Shown: positions 1 to 8,200 of the stretch, in pieces | Layout of the letters: every line of letters starts with the position of its first letter | Numbering within the stretch: position 1 is the stretch's first letter | Origin: an uncultured Chlorobiota bacterium | GTDB lineage: Bacteria; Bacteroidota; Bacteroidia; Bacteroidales; JAADGE01 | Length of the DNA stretch: 16,071 nucleotides | Direction: 5' to 3' | Assembly: GCA_947311265.1 (NCBI GenBank) | Contig: CAMZKQ010000152.1 | Coordinates: 1-16,071, forward strand | Notes under the pieces: generated by a model | Databases searched by the model: none | What the model was told of the DNA's origin: nothing | What the model saw: only the letters and a program-made list of their open reading frames with translations | Program-made: the position numbers and the translations under genes

Positions 1-48
1 AAAAAACTAAGTTAGAAAGCTTACTCTTTTTTGCTTATTTTTTTAGTT

Positions 49-70
49 AAAGAATATTTTATTCTTTTTT
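49..70 (+). terminator. Possible AT-only terminator hairpin upstream of the permease gene
   Basis: A perfect 8-bp inverted repeat (49-56 AAAGAATA, 60-67 TATTCTTT) with a 3-base loop runs into a T tract ending at 70. The shape is that of an intrinsic terminator for a gene lying left of the window. The stem contains only one G-C pair, so it would be weak and could be chance in such AT-rich DNA. I see no coding sequence in 1-48. Confidence 0.3.
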
Positions 71-84
71 CTTAATCTAATTTT

Positions 85-92
85 TACCTTTG
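85..92 (+). promoter_or_regulatory. Bacteroidota-type -7 element for the permease gene
   Basis: TACCTTTG matches the Bacteroidota primary-sigma -7 consensus TAnnTTTG, and the same octamer stands before the peroxiredoxin gene. It would place transcription start near 98-100, about 20 bases before the TTG start at 119. No clear TTTG -33 box lies at the expected distance (around 61-66), so the call rests on the -7 box and its position. Confidence 0.45.
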
Positions 93-118
93 TTTTAATC
101 ACTTTAAAAGCAAATATT

Positions 119-1369
119 TTGAAATATATTATAATATACCTTAAAGAACTTTACGAGCTAAGTGCAGAAATGGCACCTTATCTACTTTTAGGATTTGTTT
201 TTGCAGGTATTTTACACGTCTATATAAAGAAGGAAAAAATCACAAAATACCTTGGTGGGAAAAATTTAAAATCGGTATTTAATGCCGCCTTATTAGGCGT
301 GCCGCTACCGCTATGCTCTTGTGGCGTAATACCTGCGGGAGTGTCTTTTGCCAAAAATGGAGCATCGAAAGGCGCCGCAGTTTCTTTCCTAATTTCGACA
401 CCGCAAACAGGGGCAGACTCTGTACTTGCCACCTATTCACTCTTAGGTTGGCCGTTTGCTTTGGCACGCCCAATAGTGGCACTTATTACCGGTGTTTTTG
501 GCGGATTACTGACTAATGCACAAGAAAAAAATAACCCAGAGCCACCCATAGAAGATAAAAAAGAAGAAGAAAACGCTGAAACTGGCAGCAAATTCTCCCG
601 CTTTTTAAACTATGCCTTTGTCGAATTTTTGCAAGATATTTCCAAGTGGCTACTCATTGGGCTTGCCCTTGCTGCCCTACTTTCAGCCACATTGCCCAAC
701 GATTTTTTCTCCAGCTATATTGATAGCCCCATACTAAGCATGTTCATCGTTTTAGCAGCCTCTGTACCTCTTTATGTGTGTGCAACAGGCTCTGTGCCAA
801 TAGCTGCCGTGCTTATGCTAAAAGGGCTATCGCCCGGTGCAGCATTGGTTTTTCTGATGGCAGGCCCTGCTACAAATATGGCCACCATAACTGTAATTGG
901 CAAAAGTTTAGGCAAAAAAGCACTGTTTGCTTACTTAGCCTCAATTATTGGAGGGGCATTATTGTTTGGCTTTATTATAGATGCTTTTTTCCCTGCGGAT
1001 TTCTTTACTAGCGTAATTTCGCAAGAACACAGCCACAACCACGGGGCAATGGCTTGGCTAAAAGCCATTTCTGTAATCTTACTCGCTGGGCTTATTATTA
1101 ATGGATATATCCAAAAAATCAGAACACAAAAAAAATCAAATACAAATATTATAAAGATAGAAGGCATGAAAAATATAAAAATCACTGTCAAAGGAATGAC
1201 TTGTAACCACTGCAAAGCAAGCGTAGAAAAAAACTTAACAAAACTAGACGGCATAGACCAAATACTGGCCACACCAGGCAGCAACTCTGTTGAAATTTCG
1301 GGCGAAAACATCAACCTAAAAAAGGTAGAAAAAATGGTAAACGATTTGGGCTACGAATACGTTGGCTAA
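119..1369 (+). CDS. SO_0444-family Cu/Zn efflux permease with C-terminal HMA domain
   Basis: This is a polytopic inner-membrane permease of the ArsP/DUF318-like superfamily, SO_0444 Cu/Zn efflux branch, predicted to export copper or zinc. Residues 18-45 form a hydrophobic helix beginning EMAPYLLLGF. A GVPLPLCSCGVIPAG motif follows with Cys66 and Cys68, then a conserved loop STPQTGADS. The second half repeats the fold, with VPLYVCATGSVP (Cys221) and GPATNMATITVIGKSLG. A His-rich loop (EHSHNHG) lies near residues 303-309. From about residue 350 there is a fused HMA domain with GMTCNHC (Cys362, Cys365), probably a metal-delivery or sensing module. The start is TTG at 119. The next in-frame ATG (170) would remove 17 residues that match the usual N-terminal segment of the family, so I prefer TTG. 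The family is clear; the metal is inferred. Confidence 0.9.
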   Translation: MKYIIIYLKELYELSAEMAPYLLLGFVFAGILHVYIKKEKITKYLGGKNLKSVFNAALLGVPLPLCSCGVIPAGVSFAKNGASKGAAVSFLISTPQTGADSVLATYSLLGWPFALARPIVALITGVFGGLLTNAQEKNNPEPPIEDKKEEENAETGSKFSRFLNYAFVEFLQDISKWLLIGLALAALLSATLPNDFFSSYIDSPILSMFIVLAASVPLYVCATGSVPIAAVLMLKGLSPGAALVFLMAGPATNMATITVIGKSLGKKALFAYLASIIGGALLFGFIIDAFFPADFFTSVISQEHSHNHGAMAWLKAISVILLAGLIINGYIQKIRTQKKSNTNIIKIEGMKNIKITVKGMTCNHCKASVEKNLTKLDGIDQILATPGSNSVEISGENINLKKVEKMVNDLGYEYVG

Positions 1370-1402
1370 TTATTTAGCAATCAATAAAAATAAAAAAATA
1401 CA

Positions 1403-1445
1403 AAAAACTCCTTATTTAAAATTTGTCTAAATAAGAATAGTTTTT
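1403..1445. repeat. Long inverted repeat between permease and peroxiredoxin genes; terminator and/or operator
   Basis: A perfect 8-bp repeat, CTTATTTA (1411-1418) and TAAATAAG (1428-1435), is flanked by a second matched pair, AAAAACT (1403-1409) and AGTTTTT (1439-1445), offset by a small bulge. The T run at 1441-1445 would make it a terminator for the permease transcript, and the A run at 1402-1407 could serve the opposite strand. The loop contains the -33 TTTG of the peroxiredoxin promoter and the outer arm touches its -7 box. The same palindrome could therefore be an operator. It does not match the classical PerR box. The dual role is inference. Confidence 0.5.
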
Positions 1446-1452
1446 ACCTTTG
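1422..1452 (+). promoter_or_regulatory. Promoter of the peroxiredoxin gene
   Basis: TTTG at 1422-1425 and TACCTTTG at 1445-1452 are separated by 19 bases, which fits the Bacteroidota -33/-7 promoter arrangement. Transcription would start near 1458, leaving a roughly 30-base A/T-rich leader before the ATG at 1491. This is the best-formed promoter in the window, as expected for an abundant antioxidant enzyme. Confidence 0.7.
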
Positions 1453-1490
1453 CAGAAATATTTAATTTTTAACAAAATAAAAACAACACA

Positions 1491-2123
1491 ATGGCAGTTT
1501 TAACAGGAAACAAAGCACCCTTATTTTCAGCACCAGCAGTAATTAACGGTGGAGATATGGCTGATGCCTTTTCATTATCCGACTATATCGGAAAAAAATA
1601 TGTAGTATTATTTTTCTATCCAGCAGACTTTACATTCGTTTGCCCAACAGAACTTCTTGCATTTCAAGACAAATTAGCAGAGTTTGAGTCAAAAGACGTA
1701 CAAGTTGTTGGCGTTTCTACCGACTCTCAATTTTCGCACTGGAAATGGTTAACTACCGAGCTAAAAGACGGTGGCATTAAAGGCGTAACTTACCCACTAG
1801 TGGCCGACCAATCAAAAACAATTTCTCAAAATTTCGACGTTCTTGCAGGACACTACGATTACAACGAAGAAGGCGAACTTATTTTTGAAGGCACACCAAT
1901 GGCATACAGAGGGCTTTTCCTTATCGACAAAGATGGCGTTGTACAGCACCAAGTGGTAAATAATATGCCACTAGGAAGAAGCATTGACGAAACACTACGA
2001 ATGGTAGATGCACTACAATTTTTTGAAGCCAACGGCGAAGTTTGCCCAGCAGATTGGAAAGCTGGCGACCAAGGATTAGTAGCTACACAAGAAGGTATCG
2101 CAGATATGCTTAGCAAAAGATAA
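1491..2123 (+). CDS. Typical 2-Cys peroxiredoxin (AhpC/Prx1 family)
   Basis: A cytoplasmic thiol peroxidase that reduces hydrogen peroxide, organic hydroperoxides and probably peroxynitrite. The active-site motif PADFTFVCPTE carries the peroxidatic Cys51 in the PxxxTxxC context (Pro44, Thr48), and Arg140 in AYRGLFLIDKDG is the conserved active-site arginine. The resolving cysteine is Cys185 in GEVCPADWKAGD, so it works as a 2-Cys dimer. The length of 210 residues is normal for Prx1-type proteins. A GGIKG loop is present, but the C terminus (DMLSKR) lacks the YF motif of overoxidation-sensitive enzymes, so it is probably the robust form. No ahpF is adjacent, so the reductant is probably thioredoxin (inference). 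It has its own promoter and terminator and is likely monocistronic. Confidence 0.97.
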   Translation: MAVLTGNKAPLFSAPAVINGGDMADAFSLSDYIGKKYVVLFFYPADFTFVCPTELLAFQDKLAEFESKDVQVVGVSTDSQFSHWKWLTTELKDGGIKGVTYPLVADQSKTISQNFDVLAGHYDYNEEGELIFEGTPMAYRGLFLIDKDGVVQHQVVNNMPLGRSIDETLRMVDALQFFEANGEVCPADWKAGDQGLVATQEGIADMLSKR

Positions 2124-2141
2124 TTAATCGTTCAGGACAAC

Positions 2142-2180
2142 AAAAAAGACTTTTTCAATAAGATTGGAAAAGTCTTTTTT
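2142..2180 (+). terminator. Strong intrinsic terminator after the peroxiredoxin gene
   Basis: Arms 2142-2159 and 2163-2180 pair over 18 positions with one T-G wobble around the 3-base loop AAG. The stem ends in six Ts. It starts 18 bases after the stop codon. Because the A tract mirrors the T tract it could also terminate on the opposite strand. Confidence 0.9.
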
Positions 2181-2197
2181 ATTTCACTTTAACCTAC

Positions 2198-2205
2198 TAG
2201 CTTTG
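2198..2205 (+). promoter_or_regulatory. Bacteroidota-type -7 element for the ssnA operon
   Basis: TAGCTTTG matches TAnnTTTG. It lies 37 bases before the ATG at 2243 and just after the peroxiredoxin terminator, as expected for a new transcription unit. The -33 region falls in the T run of the terminator and has no clear TTTG. Confidence 0.45.
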
Positions 2206-2242
2206 CAAAACCAAAAGTTTTAACTTCTAAACACTATCTCAA

Positions 2243-3514
2243 ATGTCCATTCTCTTAAAAAATGCCACATTCATAAATTATAAAACGCTAGATTTTAAAA
2301 ATACAAATATCCTTGTAGAGAAAGGAAAATTAGGCAAACTTAAATTTATTGAAAACACTGCTGACTTTCCTGAAAACTGCGAAATTATAAATTGTACAGG
2401 CAAATTTGTAACAAAATCCTTTGCCGTTGGGCATCACCACGTGTACTCGGGGCTGGCAAAAGGCATGGGAGCACCCAAGAAAAACCCAAGAGATTTTAAC
2501 CAAATTTTAGAATACATCTGGTGGACACTCGATAAATCGCTAGACAAAGACACCATCGAAGCCAGTGCCTTAGCCACCGCAATGGCCTGTGCAAAAGCGG
2601 GTTCTACCTTTGCAATCGACCACCATGCCTCGCCAAATGCAATTACAGGTGCGCTAGATATTATCGGAAAAGCCTTCGATAAAGTGGGGGTAAGCCACTT
2701 ACTTTGCTACGAAATTTCCGACCGAGATGGCTTAGATAAAGCCCAAGAAGGACTTGCAGAAACTGATAGTTACCTAGCTTCAAACCAAGGACTTATAGGC
2801 CTACACGCCTCATTTACCTGCGGCGATGAAACCATGAAAGCAGCGGCATTACTAGCAGAAAAACACAATACAGGCGTACATATCCATGTGGCAGAAGATT
2901 TGTTCGATGAAAACCATTGCCTACAAAACTACAACAAAAGGGTTGTCAACCGTATCAACGATTTTGGAATGCTAAATTACAGCAGTACAATCCTCGGGCA
3001 CTGCTTACACGTGGACAAGGCTGAACGCAAAATCTTAAAAGCAGCACCTATATACATCGTTCAAAATACAGAAAGTAACCTAAATAATAATGTTGGATTT
3101 TTCTATAAAGATGGACTTAACGATAACATAATGCTAGGTACAGACGGCATGCACAGCGATATGCTACAGAGTGCAAAAGCCGCATTTTTTACAGGGCAAG
3201 CCTTCGATACTATTGATTTCTCCGACGCTTACCAGCGGTTCAGAAAAGTGCATCAATACCTAGAGGTGAATAAATTTGAGGGCGATGCTGAAAATAATTT
3301 AGTGGTACTAGACTACGATACCGCTACCGAAATGAACAGCAGTAACTTTTTAGGACACTTTATTTTTGGCTTACGAGCCAGCCACGTGCAACACGTTATT
3401 TCCGATGGAAAATTAATTGTAAAAGATAGAATTTTAACCACCGTAAACGAAGCCGAAATTTTAGACTTTACAAAAGAACAAGCCAAACGCCTTTGGGCAG
3501 AAATGGCAAAATAA
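2243..3514 (+). CDS. ssnA: SsnA-like metal-dependent amidohydrolase (aminohydrolase)
   Basis: A 423-residue member of the amidohydrolase superfamily (ATZ/TRZ, COG0402 type), probably cytoplasmic, hydrolysing a C-N bond in an unidentified substrate. It resembles SsnA through the GHHHVYSGLAKGMG segment, the IWWTLDKSLD segment, AIDHHASPNAI, LCYEISDRDG and GLHASFT. Likely metal ligands are His64 and His66 (HxH), His213 or His215 in GVHIHVAED, His253 in GHCLH, and Asp301 in GTDGMHSDM, which is the complete set for the superfamily. Length is close to the usual SsnA size. SsnA is linked in some bacteria to selenium-dependent molybdenum hydroxylase loci, but no such genes are seen here. It probably starts an operon with the next two genes. 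Superfamily is certain; the SsnA assignment is likely; the substrate is unknown. Confidence 0.85.
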   Translation: MSILLKNATFINYKTLDFKNTNILVEKGKLGKLKFIENTADFPENCEIINCTGKFVTKSFAVGHHHVYSGLAKGMGAPKKNPRDFNQILEYIWWTLDKSLDKDTIEASALATAMACAKAGSTFAIDHHASPNAITGALDIIGKAFDKVGVSHLLCYEISDRDGLDKAQEGLAETDSYLASNQGLIGLHASFTCGDETMKAAALLAEKHNTGVHIHVAEDLFDENHCLQNYNKRVVNRINDFGMLNYSSTILGHCLHVDKAERKILKAAPIYIVQNTESNLNNNVGFFYKDGLNDNIMLGTDGMHSDMLQSAKAAFFTGQAFDTIDFSDAYQRFRKVHQYLEVNKFEGDAENNLVVLDYDTATEMNSSNFLGHFIFGLRASHVQHVISDGKLIVKDRILTTVNEAEILDFTKEQAKRLWAEMAK

Positions 3515-3558
3515 GCACCTTTTTTTACATAATTAACCTAGAACAAAAACAACAATTA

Positions 3559-4074
3559 ATGGATACTATTTTCATTCAGTATTTTGGATATTGTGCCTCT
3601 ATTGTCATCGCAATATCCATGACAATGAGCTCCATCGTAAAATTTAGATGGATAAACCTTGTTGGGGCTTCTTCTTTTTTAGCCTACGGCTTCATGTTTT
3701 CCGCATGGCCAGTAGTGGCTTTAAACATCTTTATTGTAAGTGTCGATATTTACTACCTTACAAAAATTTACAACAAAAAGGAACTATTTGATACACTCGA
3801 AATTAAAAGTGGGAACAACTACCTTATCGAATTTTTAAAATATCACAAAACATCAATTAATAAAATTTTCCCTAATTTTGAATACAAGCCAGAGCTAAAT
3901 ACAGTGAGCTTTTTTGTGCTTAGAAATATGGCAGTAGCCGGTATTTTTTTAGGAAGAGTAGATAGCAAAAATAATACTGTCTTAAATATAGGCTTAGATT
4001 TTGTTGTCCCCGAATACCAAGATTATAAATCAGGAAAATACATCTACGAAGGGCTTAAAGGTTGGTTTATATAA
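3559..4074 (+). CDS. YgjV-like membrane protein with GNAT-like C-terminal domain, cut short by an in-frame TAA
   Basis: The first 70 residues hold three hydrophobic helices (about 5-24, 30-47 and 48-68) with the small-residue and aromatic pattern of YgjV-type inner-membrane proteins. From about residue 72 a soluble domain begins whose later part (KSGKYIYEGLKGWF) looks like the end of an acetyltransferase-like (GNAT) fold. I use the ATG at 3559 because starting at 3493 would add 22 residues overlapping ssnA. The frame stops at TAA 4072-4074, but the next 43 codons in the same frame complete the domain, so this is probably a truncated gene. It lies 44 bases after ssnA and is likely cotranscribed. 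The function is unknown; GNAT activity is inferred from general pattern only. Confidence 0.7.
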   Translation: MDTIFIQYFGYCASIVIAISMTMSSIVKFRWINLVGASSFLAYGFMFSAWPVVALNIFIVSVDIYYLTKIYNKKELFDTLEIKSGNNYLIEFLKYHKTSINKIFPNFEYKPELNTVSFFVLRNMAVAGIFLGRVDSKNNTVLNIGLDFVVPEYQDYKSGKYIYEGLKGWFI

Positions 4075-4206
4075 TCAGGATTTGAAACCATACGAGCCAA
4101 GCCTGTGGCAGAAAAACAAATTAACTATTTTAAAAAAATGGGCTTCAAAGAAACCGAAAATGGACTGCTTGAAAAACAAATCTATACCATAAAAATGCAA
4201 TCCTAA
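4075..4206 (+). pseudogene. In-frame continuation of the YgjV/GNAT-like gene beyond the TAA
   Basis: After the TAA at 4072-4074 the same frame stays open for 43 codons and ends at TAA 4204-4206. It encodes a segment ending NYFKKMGFKETENGLLEKQI, the classic tail of GNAT domains (a YxKxGF-like element followed by a final strand). It contains no plausible start codon of its own; the only Mets are late. Together with 3559-4071 it would give a protein of about 215 residues. A single substitution from AAA, GAA or CAA would explain the stop. The alternative is read-through or a sequencing error. Confidence 0.65.
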
Positions 4207-4226
4207 CCCAATTTTAGAAAACCTAA

Positions 4227-5180
4227 ATGAATACGACTAATTACCCTTGGGGACACGAAAAACCATACAATGACTTCTCCTCTTTCTTTAAGACCCTATT
4301 TAAAGAGCGGGTGCAAAAAATATCTATAGACGCTGGCTTTACTTGCCCCAACAGAAACGGCGACAAAGCCAAAGGCGGCTGCACCTATTGCAATAATGAC
4401 ACCTTCACCCCATTTTACACCAGCCCAATAAAATCAGTCGCAGAGCAACTACAAGAAGGCATTACTTTTTTTTCAAAAAAGTATAAAACCCAGCAGTACT
4501 TGGCCTACTTCCAAGCCTACTCCAACACTTATGCAGATATAAAAACACTAAAAAAACTCTACCAAGAAGCACTCAATGTACCCGGCGTTATAGGCCTAGT
4601 TATCTCCACTCGCCCAGATTGCATTGATGAGCAAAAGCTAGATTACCTCGAAGAGCTGGCAAAAAAGTATTTCATACTTTTAGAGTTTGGGGCAGAAAGC
4701 TGCTGCAACAAAACCTTGAAACGCATCAACCGTGCCCATACTTTTGAGGATACAATTTCGGCTTTGCAGATGGCAAAAAATAGAGGCTTGCACCTTGGGC
4801 TTCATTTACTAATGGGCTTACCCGGGGAGAGCGATGAAAGCATGCTTGCTTGTGCCGAGAAAATTTCGAGCCTGCCATTCCACACCCTAAAAATGCACCA
4901 ATTGCAAATTGTACGCAAAACAAAAATGGAACAGCAATATGCCCAAACTCCTGAAATGTTCAATCTATTTACCCCCGAGCGATACATTAATTTTATGGTC
5001 AATTTCCTAGAAAGGCTACGCCCAGATATGATAATCGAACGCTTTATAAGCGAATCGCCACCAGACATGCTCATTGCCCCGAAGTGGGGTGGCATGAAAA
5101 ATTATGCCATTGTAAACAAAATTGAACGACAACTTATAGAGCGGAACTCGCACCAAGGGAAACGGTACAGAATTAAGTAG
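4227..5180 (+). CDS. yhcC: YhcC-type (TIGR01212) radical SAM protein
   Basis: A 317-residue radical SAM enzyme expected to bind one [4Fe-4S] cluster and cleave S-adenosylmethionine; the substrate of this family is not established. The cluster cysteines are Cys40, Cys52 and Cys55 in FTCPNRNG...GGCTYC, a Cx11Cx2C spacing instead of the canonical CxxxCxxC and characteristic of YhcC/Elp3-like proteins. Other family marks are YFQAYSNTYA, VISTRPDCID, LEFGAES, LKRINRAHT and LHLLMGLPGES, then the C-terminal segment FISESPPDMLIAPKWG. Length is normal. The gene starts 20 bases after the end of the preceding reading frame and is followed by a perfect terminator, so it is probably the last gene of the ssnA operon. 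The stop is TAG. Confidence 0.93.
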   Translation: MNTTNYPWGHEKPYNDFSSFFKTLFKERVQKISIDAGFTCPNRNGDKAKGGCTYCNNDTFTPFYTSPIKSVAEQLQEGITFFSKKYKTQQYLAYFQAYSNTYADIKTLKKLYQEALNVPGVIGLVISTRPDCIDEQKLDYLEELAKKYFILLEFGAESCCNKTLKRINRAHTFEDTISALQMAKNRGLHLGLHLLMGLPGESDESMLACAEKISSLPFHTLKMHQLQIVRKTKMEQQYAQTPEMFNLFTPERYINFMVNFLERLRPDMIIERFISESPPDMLIAPKWGGMKNYAIVNKIERQLIERNSHQGKRYRIK

Positions 5181-5192
5181 AGCGGTAGATTA

Positions 5193-5229
5193 AAAAAATG
5201 CTTTAAACTTGTAGTTTAAAGCATTTTTT
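5193..5229 (+). terminator. Strong intrinsic terminator after yhcC
   Basis: Perfect 17-bp arms (5193-5209 and 5213-5229) enclose the loop TGT. The core is ATGCTTTAAACT with its complement, ending in six Ts; the mirrored A tract makes it potentially bidirectional. It begins 12 bases after the yhcC stop and ends the operon. Confidence 0.92.
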
Positions 5230-5237
5230 ATGGATTT

Positions 5238-5245
5238 TATCTTTA
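5238..5245 (+). promoter_or_regulatory. Weak candidate -7 element for the macroglobulin gene
   Basis: TATCTTTA differs from TAnnTTTG only at the last base and lies 46 bases before the ATG at 5292, in the 62-base gap after the yhcC terminator, where a promoter is required. No -33 TTTG is clear. An A-rich leader precedes the start codon. Confidence 0.25.
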
Positions 5246-5291
5246 TCTTGTATCCAAATAGAAAGAGAAATTAAAATTTAAAAATAGAACC

Positions 5292-8200
5292 ATGAAAACG
5301 ACAAAATTGCTATTGATTTTTATGCTATTTTTTGCTCCATTTGCAAATATAAATGCACAAAACTACACCAAAAACTGGGCAAAAGTAGATTCGCTAACCA
5401 AACTAAACTTACCAAAATCTGCCTTAGCAGAAATTGATATAATCTACAAAAAGGCAAAAAAAGATAATAATTCACAGCAAATTATAAAATCTTTTATCCA
5501 CCGCTTAAAGTTTAAAAACCAAACTGAAGACAACGCCTTTGAGCAACTTTGCTGGGAGTTGGACAGTACCGCAAAAATTGCGAACTTCCCTGAAAACGCA
5601 ATTATGCACAGTATGCTTGGCGAAATGTACTTTTGGTATTACGAAAATAACCGCTACAAATTCTACAATAGAACCAATACCGTTGGGTTTAAAAACGATG
5701 ATATGCAAACTTGGTCGTTAGACAAGCTCGTTTCTAAAATGATTTTTCATTACAACTCATCGTTAAAAGCCCCGAGCAAGTTACAGAAATTGCCAATTTC
5801 TGATTTTTCTATTTTAATAGTAAAAGGCTCTAAGGATACAAAGCTTCGCCCAACACTTTATGATTTTTTGGCACATCGTGCCATTGATTTTTATGCCAAC
5901 CAGCAGCTTACAGTAACCCAACCTGCGGATTATTTCGAACTGTCCGAAAAGTTTTATTTTGCTTCAGCGGCAAAATTTAGCCAAGCAAAAATCAGCTCAA
6001 AAGACACCCTCTCGGTGCATTACCATGCCATGCAAATAATGCAAGAGTTAGTAAAATTTAGAGCCTCTCGAAAAAACGAAATTGATGCTTTTATAGATAT
6101 TGAACTCAAGCGACTAAAGATTGCCCATACCTTCTCTATCCGAGCGGATAAAGATGACTTGTACCTTGCCGCACTAAAAAGAGGCGAACAAAAGTTTGCA
6201 AGCCATGCAGCATCTGCCAATATTTCTTACCAAATTGCACAGGAATACATGCGTACTGCAGGCAAATATCAGCTAGAAAAAGTAGAAAGTTACAAGTATA
6301 AAAACAACTCGAAAAAAGCCCACGAAATTTGTAAAACAATACTTAAAAAATTCCCTAAAACTTATGCTGCACAACAAGCTAACTCGTTAATTTTAAGTAT
6401 TGAGCATCATAATTTAATTTTTTCGATTGAAAAAGTAATCCCGCAGAAAACTAAATTCTCCTCCCTTATTACGTTTCAAAATATTGATGAAATTTTTGTA
6501 AAAGTAGTAGAAATTGACCGCTCTACTTATGATAAATTAGCGAGAAAATATTCCTATAAAGAATTATACGATAAGCTATTAAACTCGTCCAAAGCAAAAT
6601 ACGAGTTTTCAGAGCAGTTGCCCAAAACAAACGATTACAACTTCCATACTACCGAAATCCTTTTAAACCCTCTTGCACATGGATTTTACATTGTGTTTAT
6701 GTCCAACAACAAAGCATTTACTTACCAAAAAGGGCTAGCAAGTTATACAACTTTACGAGTTTCTAACATAAGCTACATGCATCAGTCCCTTAGCGATGGA
6801 AGGCAGCAACTATTTGTAACCGATAGAGTTACAGGAAAACCCCTAGCAGGGGTTACTTGCAAAGCATGGACTAGAAAGTACAGTTATGTAAAAAATCGGG
6901 TGGTACGGAAAAAGTATGAAAAATATACAACAGATAAAAATGGCATGGTAATTATTGCCCCCTCGGAAAAAGACTATGCCACCATTTATATTGATTTTTA
7001 TAATGGTAGCGATTTCTTAAGCACTGATAATTCCCTCTACCTCTATAGAAAAACTAAAAATAATTATGACCAAGAGCGTACCGTTTTTTTTACTGATAGA
7101 GGCATCTACCGACCAGGGCAGACAATCTATTTCAAAGGCATTTGCTTGCTTACCAAGGAGGATAAAACCACCATTCAGAAAAATAAAAAAGAAACCGTAA
7201 CTTTATATGATACCAATAGCCAAAAAGTGAGTAGCTTAGATTTAACCTCCAATGAGTACGGTAGCTACAGCGGAAGTTTTGATATTCCGCTAGGGCTTAT
7301 GAATGGACAGTTCAACATTACATCAGGAAGAGGGCAAAAATATATACAAGTAGAAGAGTATAAACGCCTCGTTTTTGAAACCCAATTAGAGCCTTTTGCA
7401 GGGCATTATAAACTGGGCGAAAAAGTATCCGTTTACGGAAAAGCCACCAGTTTTGCAGGCTCGGTAATTTCTGATGCCGATGTAAAATACACCGTAACTC
7501 GCACCCCCCGCTGGGGAGGCTGGTACTACCGCTACTTTACTGCACCAGCAGTAGTTATAAAAAATGGCACAGCAAAAACGGACAATTCTGGGAAATACAA
7601 AATAGAATTTGAAGCACAGCCCGATTTAAGCATCAAAGAAAGTGAATTTGTGTATTTTTCATATTCAATAAAAGTAGATGTAACCGATATTTCTGGGGAA
7701 ACACAGAGTACATCATCAAGCCTAAATGTGGGATACAGGGCATTAAAAGTAAGTCTCCCTCTTAGTGGAGATATAAATTCTAACAACAAAAAATTTAACA
7801 ACGAAAAGCTTAAAATGTACCCCATTGGTACATACAACCTAAACGGCGAATTTATTGAAGCCAAAGGAACAATAAAAATATCCCGTTTGGCAGCACCAAA
7901 ATCGGTGCTAAAAGCAAGGCTTTGGCAAAAGCCCGAATTTTATAAATACTCAAAAAAGCAATGGGAGAGAAAGTTCCCCGGTAATGTTTATAAAGATGAG
8001 AATAATCCTAAAAAAATGGAAAAATCAAAATTAATAACCACTCTAAATTTTGATACAAAATTAAATAAGAAAGCCGATTTTTCATTTCTGAAAAAATACA
8101 AACCCGGCTACTATGTTGCAGAAATTAGCTCCGAAGATGCCTTCGGAAAAACAGTTTCAAACAAACACTTTTTTCAAATCTTTTCGGACATTAAAACTAA

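Noticed and set aside
1..48. Short palindromic pieces at the left edge (CTAAGTTAG; AACTAA with TTAGTT)
   Set aside because: Arms of 4-6 bp in very AT-rich DNA are expected by chance, and no T run or promoter is placed to give them a role.
931..1314. Minus-strand reading frames of 90-130 codons at 931-1314, 4802-5095, 7532-7864, 9110-9466 and 9796-10201
   Set aside because: Each is antisense to a well-identified plus-strand gene, has no family signature and no promoter.
3493..3558. Start of the YgjV-like protein at ATG 3493
   Set aside because: This would overlap the end of ssnA and add a polar Lys/Gln-rich stretch before the first membrane helix. ATG 3559 fits a YgjV-like N terminus directly.
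4001..4192. A separate 63-codon plus-strand gene overlapping the YgjV-like gene end
   Set aside because: It is out of frame with both halves of the YgjV/GNAT gene and its product is low-complexity Lys/Asn/Pro sequence. The in-frame continuation to 4206 is the meaningful reading.
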